Source: Maricurvus nonylphenolicus
GTDB taxonomy: Bacteria > Pseudomonadota > Gammaproteobacteria > Pseudomonadales > Cellvibrionaceae
Assembly (NCBI RefSeq): GCF_042854845.1
Contig: NZ_AP031498.1
Span: 3,658,001 to 3,722,000, forward strand
DNA: 64,000 nt
Direction of reading: 5' to 3'
This document shows, piece by piece, positions 42,021 to 52,592 of the stretch. The first letter of the stretch is position 1; each line of letters opens with the position of its first letter. The notes under the pieces were generated by a model. The model did not search any database, was not told the DNA's origin, and saw only the letters and a program-made list of their open reading frames with translations. The position numbers and the translations under genes were made by a program.

Positions 42021-43259
42021 TTACTTCTCTTCCTGTGCTTCGGCATCCAGACCAAAAGCAGAGTGCAAGCCACGAACCGCCAATTCCAGGTAGCGTTCGT
42101 CAATGATTACCGAAATCTTAATCTCAGAAGTGGTAATCATCTGGATATTGATGCCATCGGCCGCGAGACAGTCGAACATTTTCGATGCCACACCGGCGTG
42201 AGAGCGCATACCCACGCCCACGATGGAAACCTTACAGATCTTGTCGTTAGCGGTTACGCCGCGCGCACCGACTTCTTCACAAACTTTTTCCAGTACACCC
42301 TGGGCCTTGGCCATATCGTTGCGGTGAACGGTAAAGGTCAGGTCGGTGGTGTTATCGGCAGCAACGTTCTGAACAATAACGTCAACTTCGATATTAGCCG
42401 CGCCGATTGGCGCCAAAATACGGGAGGCAACACCAGGAATGTCCGGTACACCCAGAATGGTTAATTTAGCTTCATCGCGGTTGAAAGCAATACCGGAAAC
42501 AACAGGCTGTTCCATTTCAGCATAATCCTCATCGAGGGTAATCAGGGTACCAGGGCCTTCCTTAAAGCTGTGCAGGACGCGCAGTGGTACATTGTACTTG
42601 CCGGCAAATTCTACGGCGCGGATCTGGAGCACTTTGGAGCCCAGACTTGCCATTTCCAGCATTTCTTCAAAGGTAATCTTCTCGAGGCGCTTGGCACCAT
42701 CAACCACACGTGGGTCGGTGGTATACACACCGTCAACGTCGGTATAAATCTGGCACTCATCGGCTTTCAGGGCTGCAGCCAACGCAACACCGGTGGTGTC
42801 ACTGCCGCCACGGCCCAGGGTGGTGATATTGCCGTTCTCATCAACGCCCTGGAAACCCGCCACAACCACAACGCGACCAGCGTCCAGGTCGGTACGGATA
42901 TTCTGCTCGTCGATGCTCTGAATACGCGCTTTGGTATGGGAATTATCGGTCAGGATACGTACCTGGCCACCGGTATAGGAACGGGCGTCCCAACCGCGCT
43001 TTTTCAGCGCCATACACAATAAGGCAATGGTGACCTGCTCGCCGGTGGATACCAAGACATCCATCTCACGGGGATCAGGGGATTCCTGAATCTCGTGGGC
43101 CAGGCCAATCAAACGGTTAGTTTCACCGCTCATTGCCGATACCGCCACAACCATGTCGTGACCCTGCTCGCGGAAACTGGCTACCTTGTCAGCCACCGCT
43201 TCAATTCGCTCAATGGTGCCTACAGAGGTACCACCGTATTTCTGTACAAATAAACTCAT
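42021..43259 (-). CDS. lysC: Aspartate kinase
   Basis: A 412-residue aspartokinase catalysing the first step of the lysine, threonine and methionine pathway. Kinase domain with VQKYGGTSVG (5-14), GRGGSDTTGVALAAAL and DVDGVYTTDPR; two C-terminal ACT domains (about 265-400) for feedback control (ILGVPDIPGVASRI and SIVGVGMRSHAGVA). Monofunctional, Pseudomonas-like. Second gene after alaS on the same strand (200-nt gap). No lysine riboswitch seen upstream. Confidence 0.96.
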   Translation of the reverse strand: MSLFVQKYGGTSVGTIERIEAVADKVASFREQGHDMVVAVSAMSGETNRLIGLAHEIQESPDPREMDVLVSTGEQVTIALLCMALKKRGWDARSYTGGQVRILTDNSHTKARIQSIDEQNIRTDLDAGRVVVVAGFQGVDENGNITTLGRGGSDTTGVALAAALKADECQIYTDVDGVYTTDPRVVDGAKRLEKITFEEMLEMASLGSKVLQIRAVEFAGKYNVPLRVLHSFKEGPGTLITLDEDYAEMEQPVVSGIAFNRDEAKLTILGVPDIPGVASRILAPIGAANIEVDVIVQNVAADNTTDLTFTVHRNDMAKAQGVLEKVCEEVGARGVTANDKICKVSIVGVGMRSHAGVASKMFDCLAADGINIQMITTSEIKISVIIDERYLELAVRGLHSAFGLDAEAQEEK

Positions 43260-43459
43260 GTCGAGGTCTCAGCCCCTAAGTCCTGACTAGTAGGAGGAAA
43301 AATGGGCGCCAATTAAACACTAAACCGGCGCAAAAGTTAACCAGTCTGGCACTAATTTAGCGCCAAATTCGGTTGGAATTCGCATAAAGGCCGGGGATTA
43401 TACCCATAGTTTGAGCAAAATGGGGAACTGACGTGCTACAACCCCCGGCTAGTTGGTAG

Positions 43460-46108
43460 CTATAGCTGGCCTTTTACCCAGTCAACCACCTGATCCAGCG
43501 CACCGTCCAACGCCGCCAGATCGCTACCCGCGCCCTTGGCTTTATCCGGTTTACCGCCACCTTTACCACCCACCAGAGGGGCAAAGAACTTGATCAGGTC
43601 ACCGGCTTTCACCTTGGCCTGTACCTCTTTGGAGACACCGGCAATCAGGTTGATCTTCTCACCAGCTGGGCTGGCCAGCAGTACTACGGAATCACCCAGC
43701 TTGTCTTTCAGCTGAGCTACGGTGTTATCGAGGGACTTCATATCGGCCCCTTCCAGCTTAGCGGCCAGCACCTTGATACCGTCAACATCGACGGCGTTGC
43801 CCGCCAGATCGCTACCCGCAGCAGCGGCCAGCTTGGCTTTCAGTTGCGCCAGCTCTTTTTCCAGCTGACGGTTCTGGGCGACCAGCGCAGAGACCTTGTC
43901 GCTGACATTGTCACGACTGCCCTTCACCAGCTTGGCAGTGTTATCCAGAGTGGACTCGGTTTGATCGAACAGTGCCAGGGCTTTCTTGCCGGTCACACCT
44001 TCAATACGGCGCACGCCGGAAGCGATACCGGATTCAGACACAATGCGCATCAGACCGATATCACCGGTGCGGTTTACGTGGGTACCACCACACAATTCTA
44101 CCGAGAAAGCGGAGCCCTCAGCGTTATTTTCACAAGAAGTACCCATGGAGAGAACACGAACCTCATCACCGTACTTTTCACCAAACAGAGCCATAGCACC
44201 TTTGGTTTTGGCGGTTTCCATATCGCACAGATCGGTGGATACAGCACTATTTGCCAGAATCTGGTCATTTACCATCTGCTCGATGGCTTTTAGCTCATCG
44301 GCTTTTACGCCTTCGAAGTGAGAGAAGTCAAAACGCAAGCGCTCGGAATCCACCAAGGAGCCCTTCTGGGTCACATGATCACCCAGCACTTTACGCAGTG
44401 CGGCGTGCAGCAGGTGAGTGGCGGAATGGTTCAGGGTAGTGGCCTGGCGAACATCACCTTCAACGGTACCTTCCAGGGTTTCGCCTTTATTGACAGCACC
44501 CTGCAGCACCACACCGATATGCAGGTGGTTATTGCTTTCTTTGCTACAGTCACGCACTTCGAAACGCCCTGCGCCACCGGCCAGGTAACCACAGTCGCCC
44601 ACCTGACCACCGGATTCGGCGTAGAACGGGGTGCTATCGAGAACAATCACGCCCTCCTCGCCTTCGTTCAGACTGTCGACTTCGTTACCGTCTTTAAACA
44701 AAGCTACCACGGTGCCGCTGTTATTGAGGCTATCGTAACCGGTAAAGGCGGTTTCACCGTCCAGTTTCAGGCCAGCGGTGTAATCCACTTTAAAGGCACC
44801 AGCGGCACGGGCACGGGCACGCTGCTCGGCCATACGCTCTTCGTAACCGCGCTCGTCGATGGTCATATCGCGTTCACGGGCAATATCGTTGGTCAGATCC
44901 AACGGGAAGCCGTAGGTATCGTACAGGGTAAAGACGACATCGCCTGGAATCTCGGTACCCTGCATGCCTTTCAGGGCTTCTTCCAGTACCGCCATACCTT
45001 TATCCAGGGTCTTCTCGAACTGCTGTTCTTCAGCCAGCAGGACTTTTTCAACCTGGGCTTGTTGCTTGGCCAGCTCTGGGTAGGCTTCACCCATCTCAGC
45101 CACCAATGCACCTACCAGCTTGTGGAAGAAGGCATTCTTCTGGCCCAGTTTGTGACCGTGACGGATAGCGCGGCGGATAATACGGCGCAATACATAGCCA
45201 CGACCTTCGTTGGACGGCAGCACACCGTCAACCACCAGGAACGCACAGGAACGGATATGGTCGGCAATTACACGCAGGGATTTGTTTTCCATATCGCTGT
45301 TGCCGGTCGCTTCCGAGGCGGCCTTCAGCAGATTCTGGAACATGTCGATTTCGTAGTTGGAGTGTACGCCTTGCAGCAGTGCAGCAATACGCTCCAGGCC
45401 CATACCAGTATCAACAGAGGGCTTAGGCAAAGGATCCATGGTGCCATCCGGGCTGCGGTTAAACTGCATAAACACCACGTTCCAGATTTCGATAAAGCGG
45501 TCGCCATCTTCTTCCGGGCTGCCTGGAGGGCCACCCCAGATATGCTCACCATGATCGTAGAAAATCTCGGTACAAGGACCACAAGGACCGGTATCACCCA
45601 TGGCCCAGAAGTTATCGGAGTTGTACTTCTCGCCTTTATCACCAATGCGGATAATGCGCTCAACCGGAACACCCACTTCATCTTTCCAGATGTTGTAGGC
45701 CTCATCGTCATCCTGATAAACGGTGACGGTCAGCTTTTCGGCAGGAATACCAAACCACTCTTTGGAGGTCAGCAGTTCCCAGGCGTAGTTGATGGCGTCT
45801 TGCTTGAAGTAGTCACCAAAGCTGAAGTTACCCAGCATTTCGAAGAAGGTGTGGTGACGGGCGGTATAACCTACGTTTTCCAGGTCATTGTGCTTACCAC
45901 CGGCGCGAACACAGCGCTGGGAGCTGGTGGCACGACTGTAGTTACGCTTGTCGTCCCCCAGAAATACGTCTTTAAATTGCACCATACCGGCATTAGTGAA
46001 CAGCAGGGTCGGGTCATTGCCCGGTACCAGTGAACTGCTGGGCACAATGGTATGGCCCTTGGTTTCAAAGAATTTTAAAAAGGCGTCGCGTATTTCTGCG
46101 CTCTTCAT
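43460..46108 (-). CDS. alaS: Alanyl-tRNA synthetase
   Basis: An 882-residue class II synthetase that charges tRNA-Ala. Catalytic core: NAGMVQFKDVFLG, ARHHTFFEMLGNFSFGDYFK, GMGLERIAALLQG. Editing domain: HSATHLLHAALRKVLG and ELCGGTHVNRTGDIG, which clears mischarged Ser/Gly. C-terminal coiled coil and C-Ala domain (VGGKGGGKPDKAKGAG). Full length (E. coli 876). Start ATG 46108 reads MKSAEIRDAFLKFFETKGHT. Confidence 0.97.
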   Translation of the reverse strand: MKSAEIRDAFLKFFETKGHTIVPSSSLVPGNDPTLLFTNAGMVQFKDVFLGDDKRNYSRATSSQRCVRAGGKHNDLENVGYTARHHTFFEMLGNFSFGDYFKQDAINYAWELLTSKEWFGIPAEKLTVTVYQDDDEAYNIWKDEVGVPVERIIRIGDKGEKYNSDNFWAMGDTGPCGPCTEIFYDHGEHIWGGPPGSPEEDGDRFIEIWNVVFMQFNRSPDGTMDPLPKPSVDTGMGLERIAALLQGVHSNYEIDMFQNLLKAASEATGNSDMENKSLRVIADHIRSCAFLVVDGVLPSNEGRGYVLRRIIRRAIRHGHKLGQKNAFFHKLVGALVAEMGEAYPELAKQQAQVEKVLLAEEQQFEKTLDKGMAVLEEALKGMQGTEIPGDVVFTLYDTYGFPLDLTNDIARERDMTIDERGYEERMAEQRARARAAGAFKVDYTAGLKLDGETAFTGYDSLNNSGTVVALFKDGNEVDSLNEGEEGVIVLDSTPFYAESGGQVGDCGYLAGGAGRFEVRDCSKESNNHLHIGVVLQGAVNKGETLEGTVEGDVRQATTLNHSATHLLHAALRKVLGDHVTQKGSLVDSERLRFDFSHFEGVKADELKAIEQMVNDQILANSAVSTDLCDMETAKTKGAMALFGEKYGDEVRVLSMGTSCENNAEGSAFSVELCGGTHVNRTGDIGLMRIVSESGIASGVRRIEGVTGKKALALFDQTESTLDNTAKLVKGSRDNVSDKVSALVAQNRQLEKELAQLKAKLAAAAGSDLAGNAVDVDGIKVLAAKLEGADMKSLDNTVAQLKDKLGDSVVLLASPAGEKINLIAGVSKEVQAKVKAGDLIKFFAPLVGGKGGGKPDKAKGAGSDLAALDGALDQVVDWVKGQL

Positions 46109-46324
46109 CGGTTGCTCTTTCCTGTGGCTCTATCTTATGAATTGGGGTGCCAGCTCTCAGCTGCTTACACGCAGCAGGCTCAGCGGGCCCAAGGATAGTG
46201 ATATAATAAAAAGCGCGTAGTATATAGGGAAGTTGAGCGGGTTTCACCGCATCTGGCCGAAAGACAGGCCTAGATACGGTGATTGGCTAGCGGAAGCTAA
46301 CCTGGAGATCTGGTTTGTGAGCCA

Positions 46325-47272
46325 TTAACTGCGAGAGAAGCGGTATAGCAGGTTGGGCTCGCTCAGAATATAAAGGTCGCCATCGGCATCGACAGTCACC
46401 CCTTCAGGCTGTTCAATCGCTTCATTCAGACCCGCATCACCGCTGTCCAGATCCAGATAACCGTAGGTATTACCCTCGATATCCACCTCAGTTACACGCT
46501 TGGACTCTTCACTGAGAATTAACAGGTGATTGGTTTGACTCAAAAACTGCAAGCCAGCCAGATCGGTGTTGCCCAGCGTACGGGATTCCATATCCCAAGG
46601 GATCGAAAAATTGATACCGAGCTGAGTAGGATCTAACAGGCCATCAACCTGCAAAAGACTGCGGGGGCGCTTTTCGTTAACCACAAACAGACTGCCTGTT
46701 TGTGGATCAACTGTAATACCTTCGAAACCCCGGTTATGTTTGGTGAAAGCAAAGGGGATTGCAATGCTGCGGTACATATCGCGCTCGAGGACCTCCAGCC
46801 CGTCCAGGGTATCGATAATCACGATGCTGCGACGGGTTTCCTCAGTTACGGCATATCGGCCTTCACCCAAATAGGTTAGTCCCTCGGTATCATGGAAGCC
46901 TTCAAGCGGAATTTTTCTAAGTAGCTCACCCTCAAGGGTCAATTCGAGCAATATCTCGGGGTTATTCACCACCGCAAACAACGTATTGGTATCCGGGTTA
47001 TAGGTTATGCCAGAGGCATTATGGGCAACAGAATCAATCACCACTGGCTCAGCAGCCAACTGATAACTTTCCAACTCCATTCGCGGACCTGTTTGGATAA
47101 TGGCCTGGGTATTTAACGGAATTAAAGCCACTATCAACGCGGCAGACACCAACGCCGAAACAGATGAAGTCAGCGGACGACGACGTACGCTCTGAGAAAT
47201 ACGTCCCACCATAACCTTGCGGGTACGATGGCAATGAAAAAGACGAGAAATTGGCGAAAAAAGCTGTAGCAC
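46325..47272 (-). CDS. SdiA-regulated-domain (YjiK-like) exported protein
   Basis: A protein of up to 315 residues. A membrane segment at about 35-58 acts as signal or anchor. The rest is a beta-propeller-like SdiA-regulated domain: ASGITYNPDTNTLFAVVN, FHDTEGLTYLGEGRYAVTEE, GFEGITVDPQTGSLFVVNEK and EQPEGVTVDADGDLYILSEP. Possibly a phytase-like or extracytoplasmic binding protein; function unproven for the family. GTG 47272 has GGGG upstream; ATG 47212 is an alternative that still keeps the anchor. Confidence 0.8.
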   Translation of the reverse strand: MLQLFSPISRLFHCHRTRKVMVGRISQSVRRRPLTSSVSALVSAALIVALIPLNTQAIIQTGPRMELESYQLAAEPVVIDSVAHNASGITYNPDTNTLFAVVNNPEILLELTLEGELLRKIPLEGFHDTEGLTYLGEGRYAVTEETRRSIVIIDTLDGLEVLERDMYRSIAIPFAFTKHNRGFEGITVDPQTGSLFVVNEKRPRSLLQVDGLLDPTQLGINFSIPWDMESRTLGNTDLAGLQFLSQTNHLLILSEESKRVTEVDIEGNTYGYLDLDSGDAGLNEAIEQPEGVTVDADGDLYILSEPNLLYRFSRS

Positions 47273-47407
47273 GCGACTGCCCCCATAAAAACAACTTTGG
47301 GCAGCCTACGTCGGATTTATGTCAACGTCATGACAGCTAAATCATCAAATGTGGGCCATCTCACAGTATCTGGCCCAGCGGCGGGAAAGATGAGGGGTTG
47401 TTCGCAG

Positions 47408-47758
47408 CTAAAAGCCCAACTGGCTCTCGTCGAATTCCTTGTTGCCCAGCAGGTGCATATGCAAATGGAAAACGGTCTGGCCACCACCTTCGCCATTATT
47501 CACAATCAGGCGAAAGGCATCGTCAATGCCCAACATGCGTGCGATATCACCCACCTTAAGCATCAGGTGCCCTAACAGAGCCTGATCTGCTTCCGTAGCA
47601 TCCGCCAGTTTAGGGATCGGCCGTTTGGGGATAATCAGCACATGGGTAGGCGCTTTGGGCGAAATATCCTTAATACAGATACAGTGCTCGTCTTCGAACA
47701 GTTTCTCTGCCGGTATATCACCGTTGATGATTTTGCCGAAAATAGTGTCTTCAGCCAT
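47408..47758 (-). CDS. hinT: HIT-family nucleotide hydrolase (HinT)
   Basis: A 116-residue HIT protein that hydrolyses purine nucleoside phosphoramidates. Catalytic histidine triad HLHMHLLG (residues about 99-106), plus IFGKIINGDIPAEKLFEDEH at the N-terminus and HVLIIPKRPIPKL. Length typical. Lies between the Trm112-like gene and the SdiA-regulated-type gene on the minus strand. Confidence 0.93.
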   Translation of the reverse strand: MAEDTIFGKIINGDIPAEKLFEDEHCICIKDISPKAPTHVLIIPKRPIPKLADATEADQALLGHLMLKVGDIARMLGIDDAFRLIVNNGEGGGQTVFHLHMHLLGNKEFDESQLGF

Positions 47759-47793
47759 AAGCCAATCCCTCTGTGCTGTTTGCTCTATTAACT

Positions 47794-47997
47794 CTACTTT
47801 TGTTTAGCGCGGTGTGCTTCTTTTTCGTCTTCGGTTAACTGGCGAGCCTCACCTTCCAGCATAACGGGAATACCATCACGCACAGGGTAAGCTAAACCAC
47901 TGGCCCAACACACCAGCTCATCCTGCTCTTTAATATATTCAACCGGTGCTTTGCTGACGGGGCAAACCAGAATACTGAGGAGTTTTTGATCAATCAT
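47794..47997 (-). CDS. Trm112/YcaR-family small protein
   Basis: A 67-residue protein beginning MIDQKLLSILVCPVSKAPVE with ELVCWASGLAYPVRDGIPVM, the standard bacterial Trm112-like layout (UPF0434). One metal-type Cys remains in each half. Possibly a helper for methyltransferases, as Trm112 is elsewhere. Situated 35 nt upstream of hinT. Confidence 0.88.
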   Translation of the reverse strand: MIDQKLLSILVCPVSKAPVEYIKEQDELVCWASGLAYPVRDGIPVMLEGEARQLTEDEKEAHRAKQK

Positions 47998-48068
47998 GTT
48001 CTATACCTTCTAATATTGGCGCCAGTTTACCAAGCTCCGCAATAACTACCAATCCTCTTCTTGGCCTG

Positions 48069-48890
48069 TTATTCAGCCAATTTAGGCATAGGGCCTACTA
48101 ATAACTGGGGATCGACTCGCTGATTAAACCAGTTCATGCGCCAATCCAAATGAGGGCCGGTAACTCGTCCAGTCGCGCCTACTTCGGCAATGGGGTCACC
48201 CAATTTAACTTCCTGCCCTTCTTCAACCAATATTTTGCTGAGGTGAATAAAGCTCGAAGACAATCCATGGCCGTGGTCGACAATCAAGGTACCGCCAGAG
48301 AAAAACATATCATCATAGGCCAGTAACACCTTGCCACTTGCCGGAGCGACCACCACAGTACCTGTTGGACGTGCCACATCAACACCAAAATGCGGGCGAC
48401 GCGGTTCACCGTTGTAATAGCGTTGACTGCCGTAGACGCCAGTAATGGGACCAGTCAACGGCCATTCAAACTGCTCCCTGAAATCCTGCCGAGTTGAATC
48501 CACTTTTCGAGCCTTGCGGGCCAAAGCACTCTCTTTGCGTATACGAGCCAATTGGTCGGCCGGGGGATTTACTGTTTTGGCGGGAACGCCCTCTACCCGT
48601 TGAATGCGGTATTCACGTTGCTTAACGCTAAACTGGTGCTCTTGTGGCTCCTGCCCTTTTACCTCAGTGATAACGGTCACCTGCTTGGCAGCATCGCGCC
48701 CCAGCCCAATGACAAATACACCATCCTCAGCCACACGGACCTGACGCCCCAGAAAGCTCACTTTGGTTCCCGGTTCAACCTGACCACGTAACACAGCCCC
48801 CTGTTGCCACTCCCCCTGAAACTCAAGAGCCTCGACACCGCTGGCCATCAATACAGATAATATGAAGATATTTATCCAGCCTGTTTTCAT
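48069..48890 (-). CDS. Secreted M23-family metallopeptidase
   Basis: A 273-residue exported protein. Signal peptide 1-21 (ILSVLMASGVEA), an N-terminal beta domain, then the LytM/M23 domain: PHFGVDVARPTGTVVVAPAS with the metal His/Asp, and VDHGHGLSSSFIHLSKILVE with the HxH motif, completed by VGATGRVTGPHLDWRMNW. All zinc ligands are present, so it should cut peptidoglycan peptide bridges. Divided from the adhesin gene by a terminator. Confidence 0.92.
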   Translation of the reverse strand: MKTGWINIFILSVLMASGVEALEFQGEWQQGAVLRGQVEPGTKVSFLGRQVRVAEDGVFVIGLGRDAAKQVTVITEVKGQEPQEHQFSVKQREYRIQRVEGVPAKTVNPPADQLARIRKESALARKARKVDSTRQDFREQFEWPLTGPITGVYGSQRYYNGEPRRPHFGVDVARPTGTVVVAPASGKVLLAYDDMFFSGGTLIVDHGHGLSSSFIHLSKILVEEGQEVKLGDPIAEVGATGRVTGPHLDWRMNWFNQRVDPQLLVGPMPKLAE

Positions 48891-48965
48891 ACACCTAAAC
48901 CCAATCTATTTATCCCCAATGCTTTACCTTAACCCAGCAACTCCAAAAACCAAAACACCATAAAC

Positions 48966-48997
48966 AAAAATGCCCGCACAAAGGCGGGCATTTTTTT
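48966..48997. terminator. Terminator of first RTX adhesin
   Basis: AAAAATGCCCGC, 5-nt loop, GCGGGCATTTTTTT; functional on both strands by shape. Confidence 0.88.
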
Positions 48998-49012
48998 GGA
49001 GAGCGTGTTGAT

Positions 49013-52000
49013 TTAACTATCGATCTGCAAGTTACCATCACTGATAAGCTGATTGGCTATTGCCTGATTATTACCCAGTAACGTCAGATCAATGCCTTCC
49101 AACACAATTTGCTGATCAATCGACGCGCCGCCATTACCTTGCGAATCAATGCTGACTACGGTGTCGGTACCGTCGGAAGAGAATTGCAGGTAATCGGTAA
49201 TATTGGCAACCGACTCACCTTCCAACAGATCACGCAGATCCAGCTGATCACCACCGTTGCCCTGCTGAAAGTCGGTAATAACATCCACGGGTACCGCACT
49301 GACAGATTGATCGCCATCGACCCAGACATAGGTATCACTGCCAGCACCACCTGTAGCCGTATCACTGCCCTGGCGACCGAAAATCACATCGTCATCAGCG
49401 GTACCTAACAGGTTGTTATCTGCACTATCACCTTCCACCAGATTGCGATCGGTAATCACAAATTTCACATCAGTGTTGCTGGAGTTGTCCTGACCATCGG
49501 TAATTTGATAATCAAAACTATCGATCACAACAGCATCGGAGCTTGGATTGTGCAACTCGGCAGCTTCATCGGCATCAAGTGCTTTGTTATAGATACGGCC
49601 GTCATCGAGTTTGCCGTCAAAGTAGTTTTTGGCGTTGTTAAAACCATCGTGATAATAAACTGTGGTATCAGAACCACCCAGATTGATATCGCCACTGTGA
49701 GACCACAACTGTGAACCGGATGTTTGACCAACCAATTGGCCATCAAGGTACATACTCAACGCATCAGATGTAACAGAAGAGCCTCCGTCGAGCACCAGAG
49801 ACACATGATGCCACTGGCCAGCGCCAATCGCTGCACTGCTGACAAAACTGCCAGACCAACCGCTTTCGCCACCCGGTGTATTCCACCCTGTGACATACAG
49901 CTCACCGTTATCGATATAAATATTCAGGCCGCGAACACTGCCACCCTCTTTGTAGATAACTTGACGGCCCGCTGTGCTATCGGCGTTAAACCAAAAGCTA
50001 ACGGTGCGCTCACCGAAGGTACCGATATTGATATCGTTACTATCACCGGGCTCGGCAATTTGACTACCGGAGAATTCCAACACATTGCCACGATCTGTAT
50101 CGTTAACAACTTGCGCGCCGTTAAGATTTAATGTGTCAGCTTTTACGCCGCCTACAGCGGTATCTGTGTTGTCATTCATCTGCCAGCGGGTCACCAGCCC
50201 ATCGGTTGGCCCTTCACCGCTTAACAGGTCGGCAGGATCTTGCTGCGAGCCACCACTGTTATCGATGATTGCTGGAGGACTCGCTAATTCGTTCACTTCG
50301 GCAGGAGTAAGCGCACCATCATAAATTCTGACATCGTCGACTTCGCCAGCAAAATAATTGGCAGAACCATCTGTTTGATAACCGCCATTGCCATCGTCAT
50401 AACGTATGGAACCACCGGAGCGGCCGATATTGATATCACCTGTATGGCCACGATAGAGCTCAGAAGCGCTAGTATCGGCGCCAGAAATATCCTGGCCATC
50501 GAGATAGGCAAAGAAGCTGTTAGGTGCTGTGGTATTCGCACCGTTAGCACTGGCATCCAGCACAAGGGTTACATGGTGCCATTGACCATCGGTAACCGCT
50601 GCAGAATGCCAGGTACCAACCCAGCCATGTCCTTCACTGGTACTCCAGCCACCGACAAACACCTGGCCGTTTTCTACATAGATATTTAAACCATTAATAC
50701 TGCCGCCTTCTTCAAAAATAACCTGGCGGCCACTGGCATCGTCGGCTTTAAACCACAAGCTGATAGAGCGCTGCACAAAATCCGCCGGTGCACTGTTGAT
50801 ATCGGCACTGTTCGCAACCGCAACGTAATCATTGACACCATCAAAACTTAGCGACTGCCCAATTCGGCCATTGGCGTTATAGCTGGCACCATTTCGCAGG
50901 GATAAGGTGTCACTGACACTACCGCCAGGCGCTAAATCCTGCTCGTTGTTATCGGCATTCCAATAGGTCACCAGATTATTAGTAGGACCCGTGATAATGG
51001 TGCCACTGCCGTTTGCCATTTGATATTCGAACGAGCCGTCATCATTCAATAGCAGGTTGCCATACTTGCCAACAATATAAGCAGGCGTTACCACAGAAAG
51101 GTCGGCGGGTAGATTGTCGACATCGGAGTCGTTGCTCATCACATTACCTGTAGTACCGCCATCACTTAGTGATAACGCGGCAATATCAGCTACTACTTCC
51201 GGCGCATCGTTAGCGCCGTTAATGGTAATGGTCGCGCTGGTACTTGCTACACCGCCGTTACCGTCATCAACATCGTAAGTATAGGTCAGTACTAAAGATT
51301 GCCCTTGGGCCAGGTAATCATAATAGCCGTCAGTAACAACCAGGTTATTGTTGATCAGACTTACACCACCCGCATCATTGCCGCTGGTTTCTACCAAATT
51401 GGTTACTGATAGGGTATCAGCTATATCAAGATCAGACGCATTCGCCAATAAGTCGAGAGTTGCTGCAACAGCATCCTCACTAATTACCATACTGACAGCT
51501 GCACTCACTGTCGGCGTATCATTCACCTGAGTGACATTAATCGTTACCGTAGCGGTACTACTAAGGCCATTAAAATCAGTCACGGTATATGAAAAGCTAT
51601 CTACACCGAAGAAGTTTGCTATTGGCTGATAAGTAAACGCACCATCACCATTAAAACTAACACTGCCCCCTTCCGCGGAGATTGAATCAAATCCTGTGAT
51701 AGATGCTAAAGCAGGTAAACTATCGTTAACCAATACATTGGCAATAACACCTTGATCTTCTAACGTGGTAATAACATCGGCAACAGCCACAGGGCCAGCG
51801 CTATCAGCTTGAATTTGATTAGTTGATGTATCACCGGCGCCTGTAACCGCTGTCGTACTAAACTCAGTTACCGCTATACCCGAGGAGGTCTGCTCCACTC
51901 GATCAACTCGAGCGGGATTTTCACCCGCACTGGTTACCGCCGACTCACCGGCAGCTGGTGCAGGTAAAATTTCATCCAGGCTTTTACCTTCTGCCAATAA

Positions 52001-52381
52001 GGTTTCCAGGTTTTCAATATTAGGAATCGACAGGGGTTGATTGCCTAGCGCGAGCTCTTCTAACCATTGAGGCGTAAACGTGACGTTCTGATCAAAACCG
52101 ATGGAAATGACTTCGCCGGTGCTTGTTACCAACACCACGGCACTGTCGGCGACAGAAAGAATGGTCTCGTTAAGAGCCACACTATCACCCACCTTCAACA
52201 AGCGCTCAGTATCACCTTGCACGGACATGACATTGCCTTGAATGCCACGCACTTGTGCACTCCACTCAACGGTAGGGGCTTGCTCTGCTTGATCAGTCGA
52301 AGACTGCTGGGACTGCGAAATGGCCATAATGGCCCCCTGTCTCTTGGCTGGATCAGAGAACTCCTTTTCGACCAAATCCAA
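49013..52381 (-). CDS. LapA-type RTX adhesin with two LamG domains
   Basis: A 1,122-residue type I secreted adhesin. Residues about 38-140 form the outer-membrane retention module (VEWSAQVRGIQGNVMSVQGD; LLKVGDSVALNETI), ending in PAAG at 142-145, which resembles the di-Ala site cut by the LapG protease. Then cadherin-like repeats (VNDSLPALASITGF), two LamG/concanavalin-like domains (about 455-720 and 725-960; each with ISLWFKAD or VSFWFNAD and GQWHHV), then an RTX segment (DDVIFGRQGSDTATGGAGSD) and a C-terminal secretion signal. A start at the internal ATG 52327 (MAISQSQQ) is possible. Confidence 0.87.
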   Translation of the reverse strand: MDLVEKEFSDPAKRQGAIMAISQSQQSSTDQAEQAPTVEWSAQVRGIQGNVMSVQGDTERLLKVGDSVALNETILSVADSAVVLVTSTGEVISIGFDQNVTFTPQWLEELALGNQPLSIPNIENLETLLAEGKSLDEILPAPAAGESAVTSAGENPARVDRVEQTSSGIAVTEFSTTAVTGAGDTSTNQIQADSAGPVAVADVITTLEDQGVIANVLVNDSLPALASITGFDSISAEGGSVSFNGDGAFTYQPIANFFGVDSFSYTVTDFNGLSSTATVTINVTQVNDTPTVSAAVSMVISEDAVAATLDLLANASDLDIADTLSVTNLVETSGNDAGGVSLINNNLVVTDGYYDYLAQGQSLVLTYTYDVDDGNGGVASTSATITINGANDAPEVVADIAALSLSDGGTTGNVMSNDSDVDNLPADLSVVTPAYIVGKYGNLLLNDDGSFEYQMANGSGTIITGPTNNLVTYWNADNNEQDLAPGGSVSDTLSLRNGASYNANGRIGQSLSFDGVNDYVAVANSADINSAPADFVQRSISLWFKADDASGRQVIFEEGGSINGLNIYVENGQVFVGGWSTSEGHGWVGTWHSAAVTDGQWHHVTLVLDASANGANTTAPNSFFAYLDGQDISGADTSASELYRGHTGDINIGRSGGSIRYDDGNGGYQTDGSANYFAGEVDDVRIYDGALTPAEVNELASPPAIIDNSGGSQQDPADLLSGEGPTDGLVTRWQMNDNTDTAVGGVKADTLNLNGAQVVNDTDRGNVLEFSGSQIAEPGDSNDINIGTFGERTVSFWFNADSTAGRQVIYKEGGSVRGLNIYIDNGELYVTGWNTPGGESGWSGSFVSSAAIGAGQWHHVSLVLDGGSSVTSDALSMYLDGQLVGQTSGSQLWSHSGDINLGGSDTTVYYHDGFNNAKNYFDGKLDDGRIYNKALDADEAAELHNPSSDAVVIDSFDYQITDGQDNSSNTDVKFVITDRNLVEGDSADNNLLGTADDDVIFGRQGSDTATGGAGSDTYVWVDGDQSVSAVPVDVITDFQQGNGGDQLDLRDLLEGESVANITDYLQFSSDGTDTVVSIDSQGNGGASIDQQIVLEGIDLTLLGNNQAIANQLISDGNLQIDS

Positions 52382-52531
52382 CTACTTTGCATATAAATTT
52401 TAAAAAACCAGCAAAACAGTTATAACCAACTGATTTTATTAGGTTTTTTAGTATCTATAGGTATTTTTAACAAAGCTGGAGGGAAAAGGCCAGTTAAAAC
52501 TATAACTCACCTTTTAGCAGGCTAATAAAGC

Positions 52532-52560
52532 AAAAACCCTGCGTAAAGCGCAGGGTTTTT
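52532..52560. terminator. Terminator of giant RTX adhesin
   Basis: AAAAACCCTGCG, 5-nt loop, CGCAGGGTTTTT, 33 nt after the adhesin stop. Confidence 0.88.
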
Positions 52561-52592
52561 GTGGGTTGGTTCTATTGGTTCAGACCAAACGA

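Noticed and set aside
43260..43459. Lysine riboswitch upstream of lysC
   Set aside because: The gap is 200 bp and I found no lysine-aptamer core elements in it.
44318..46033. A 571-codon open frame on the plus strand
   Set aside because: Lies wholly antisense to alaS, whose protein sequence is unmistakable and full length.
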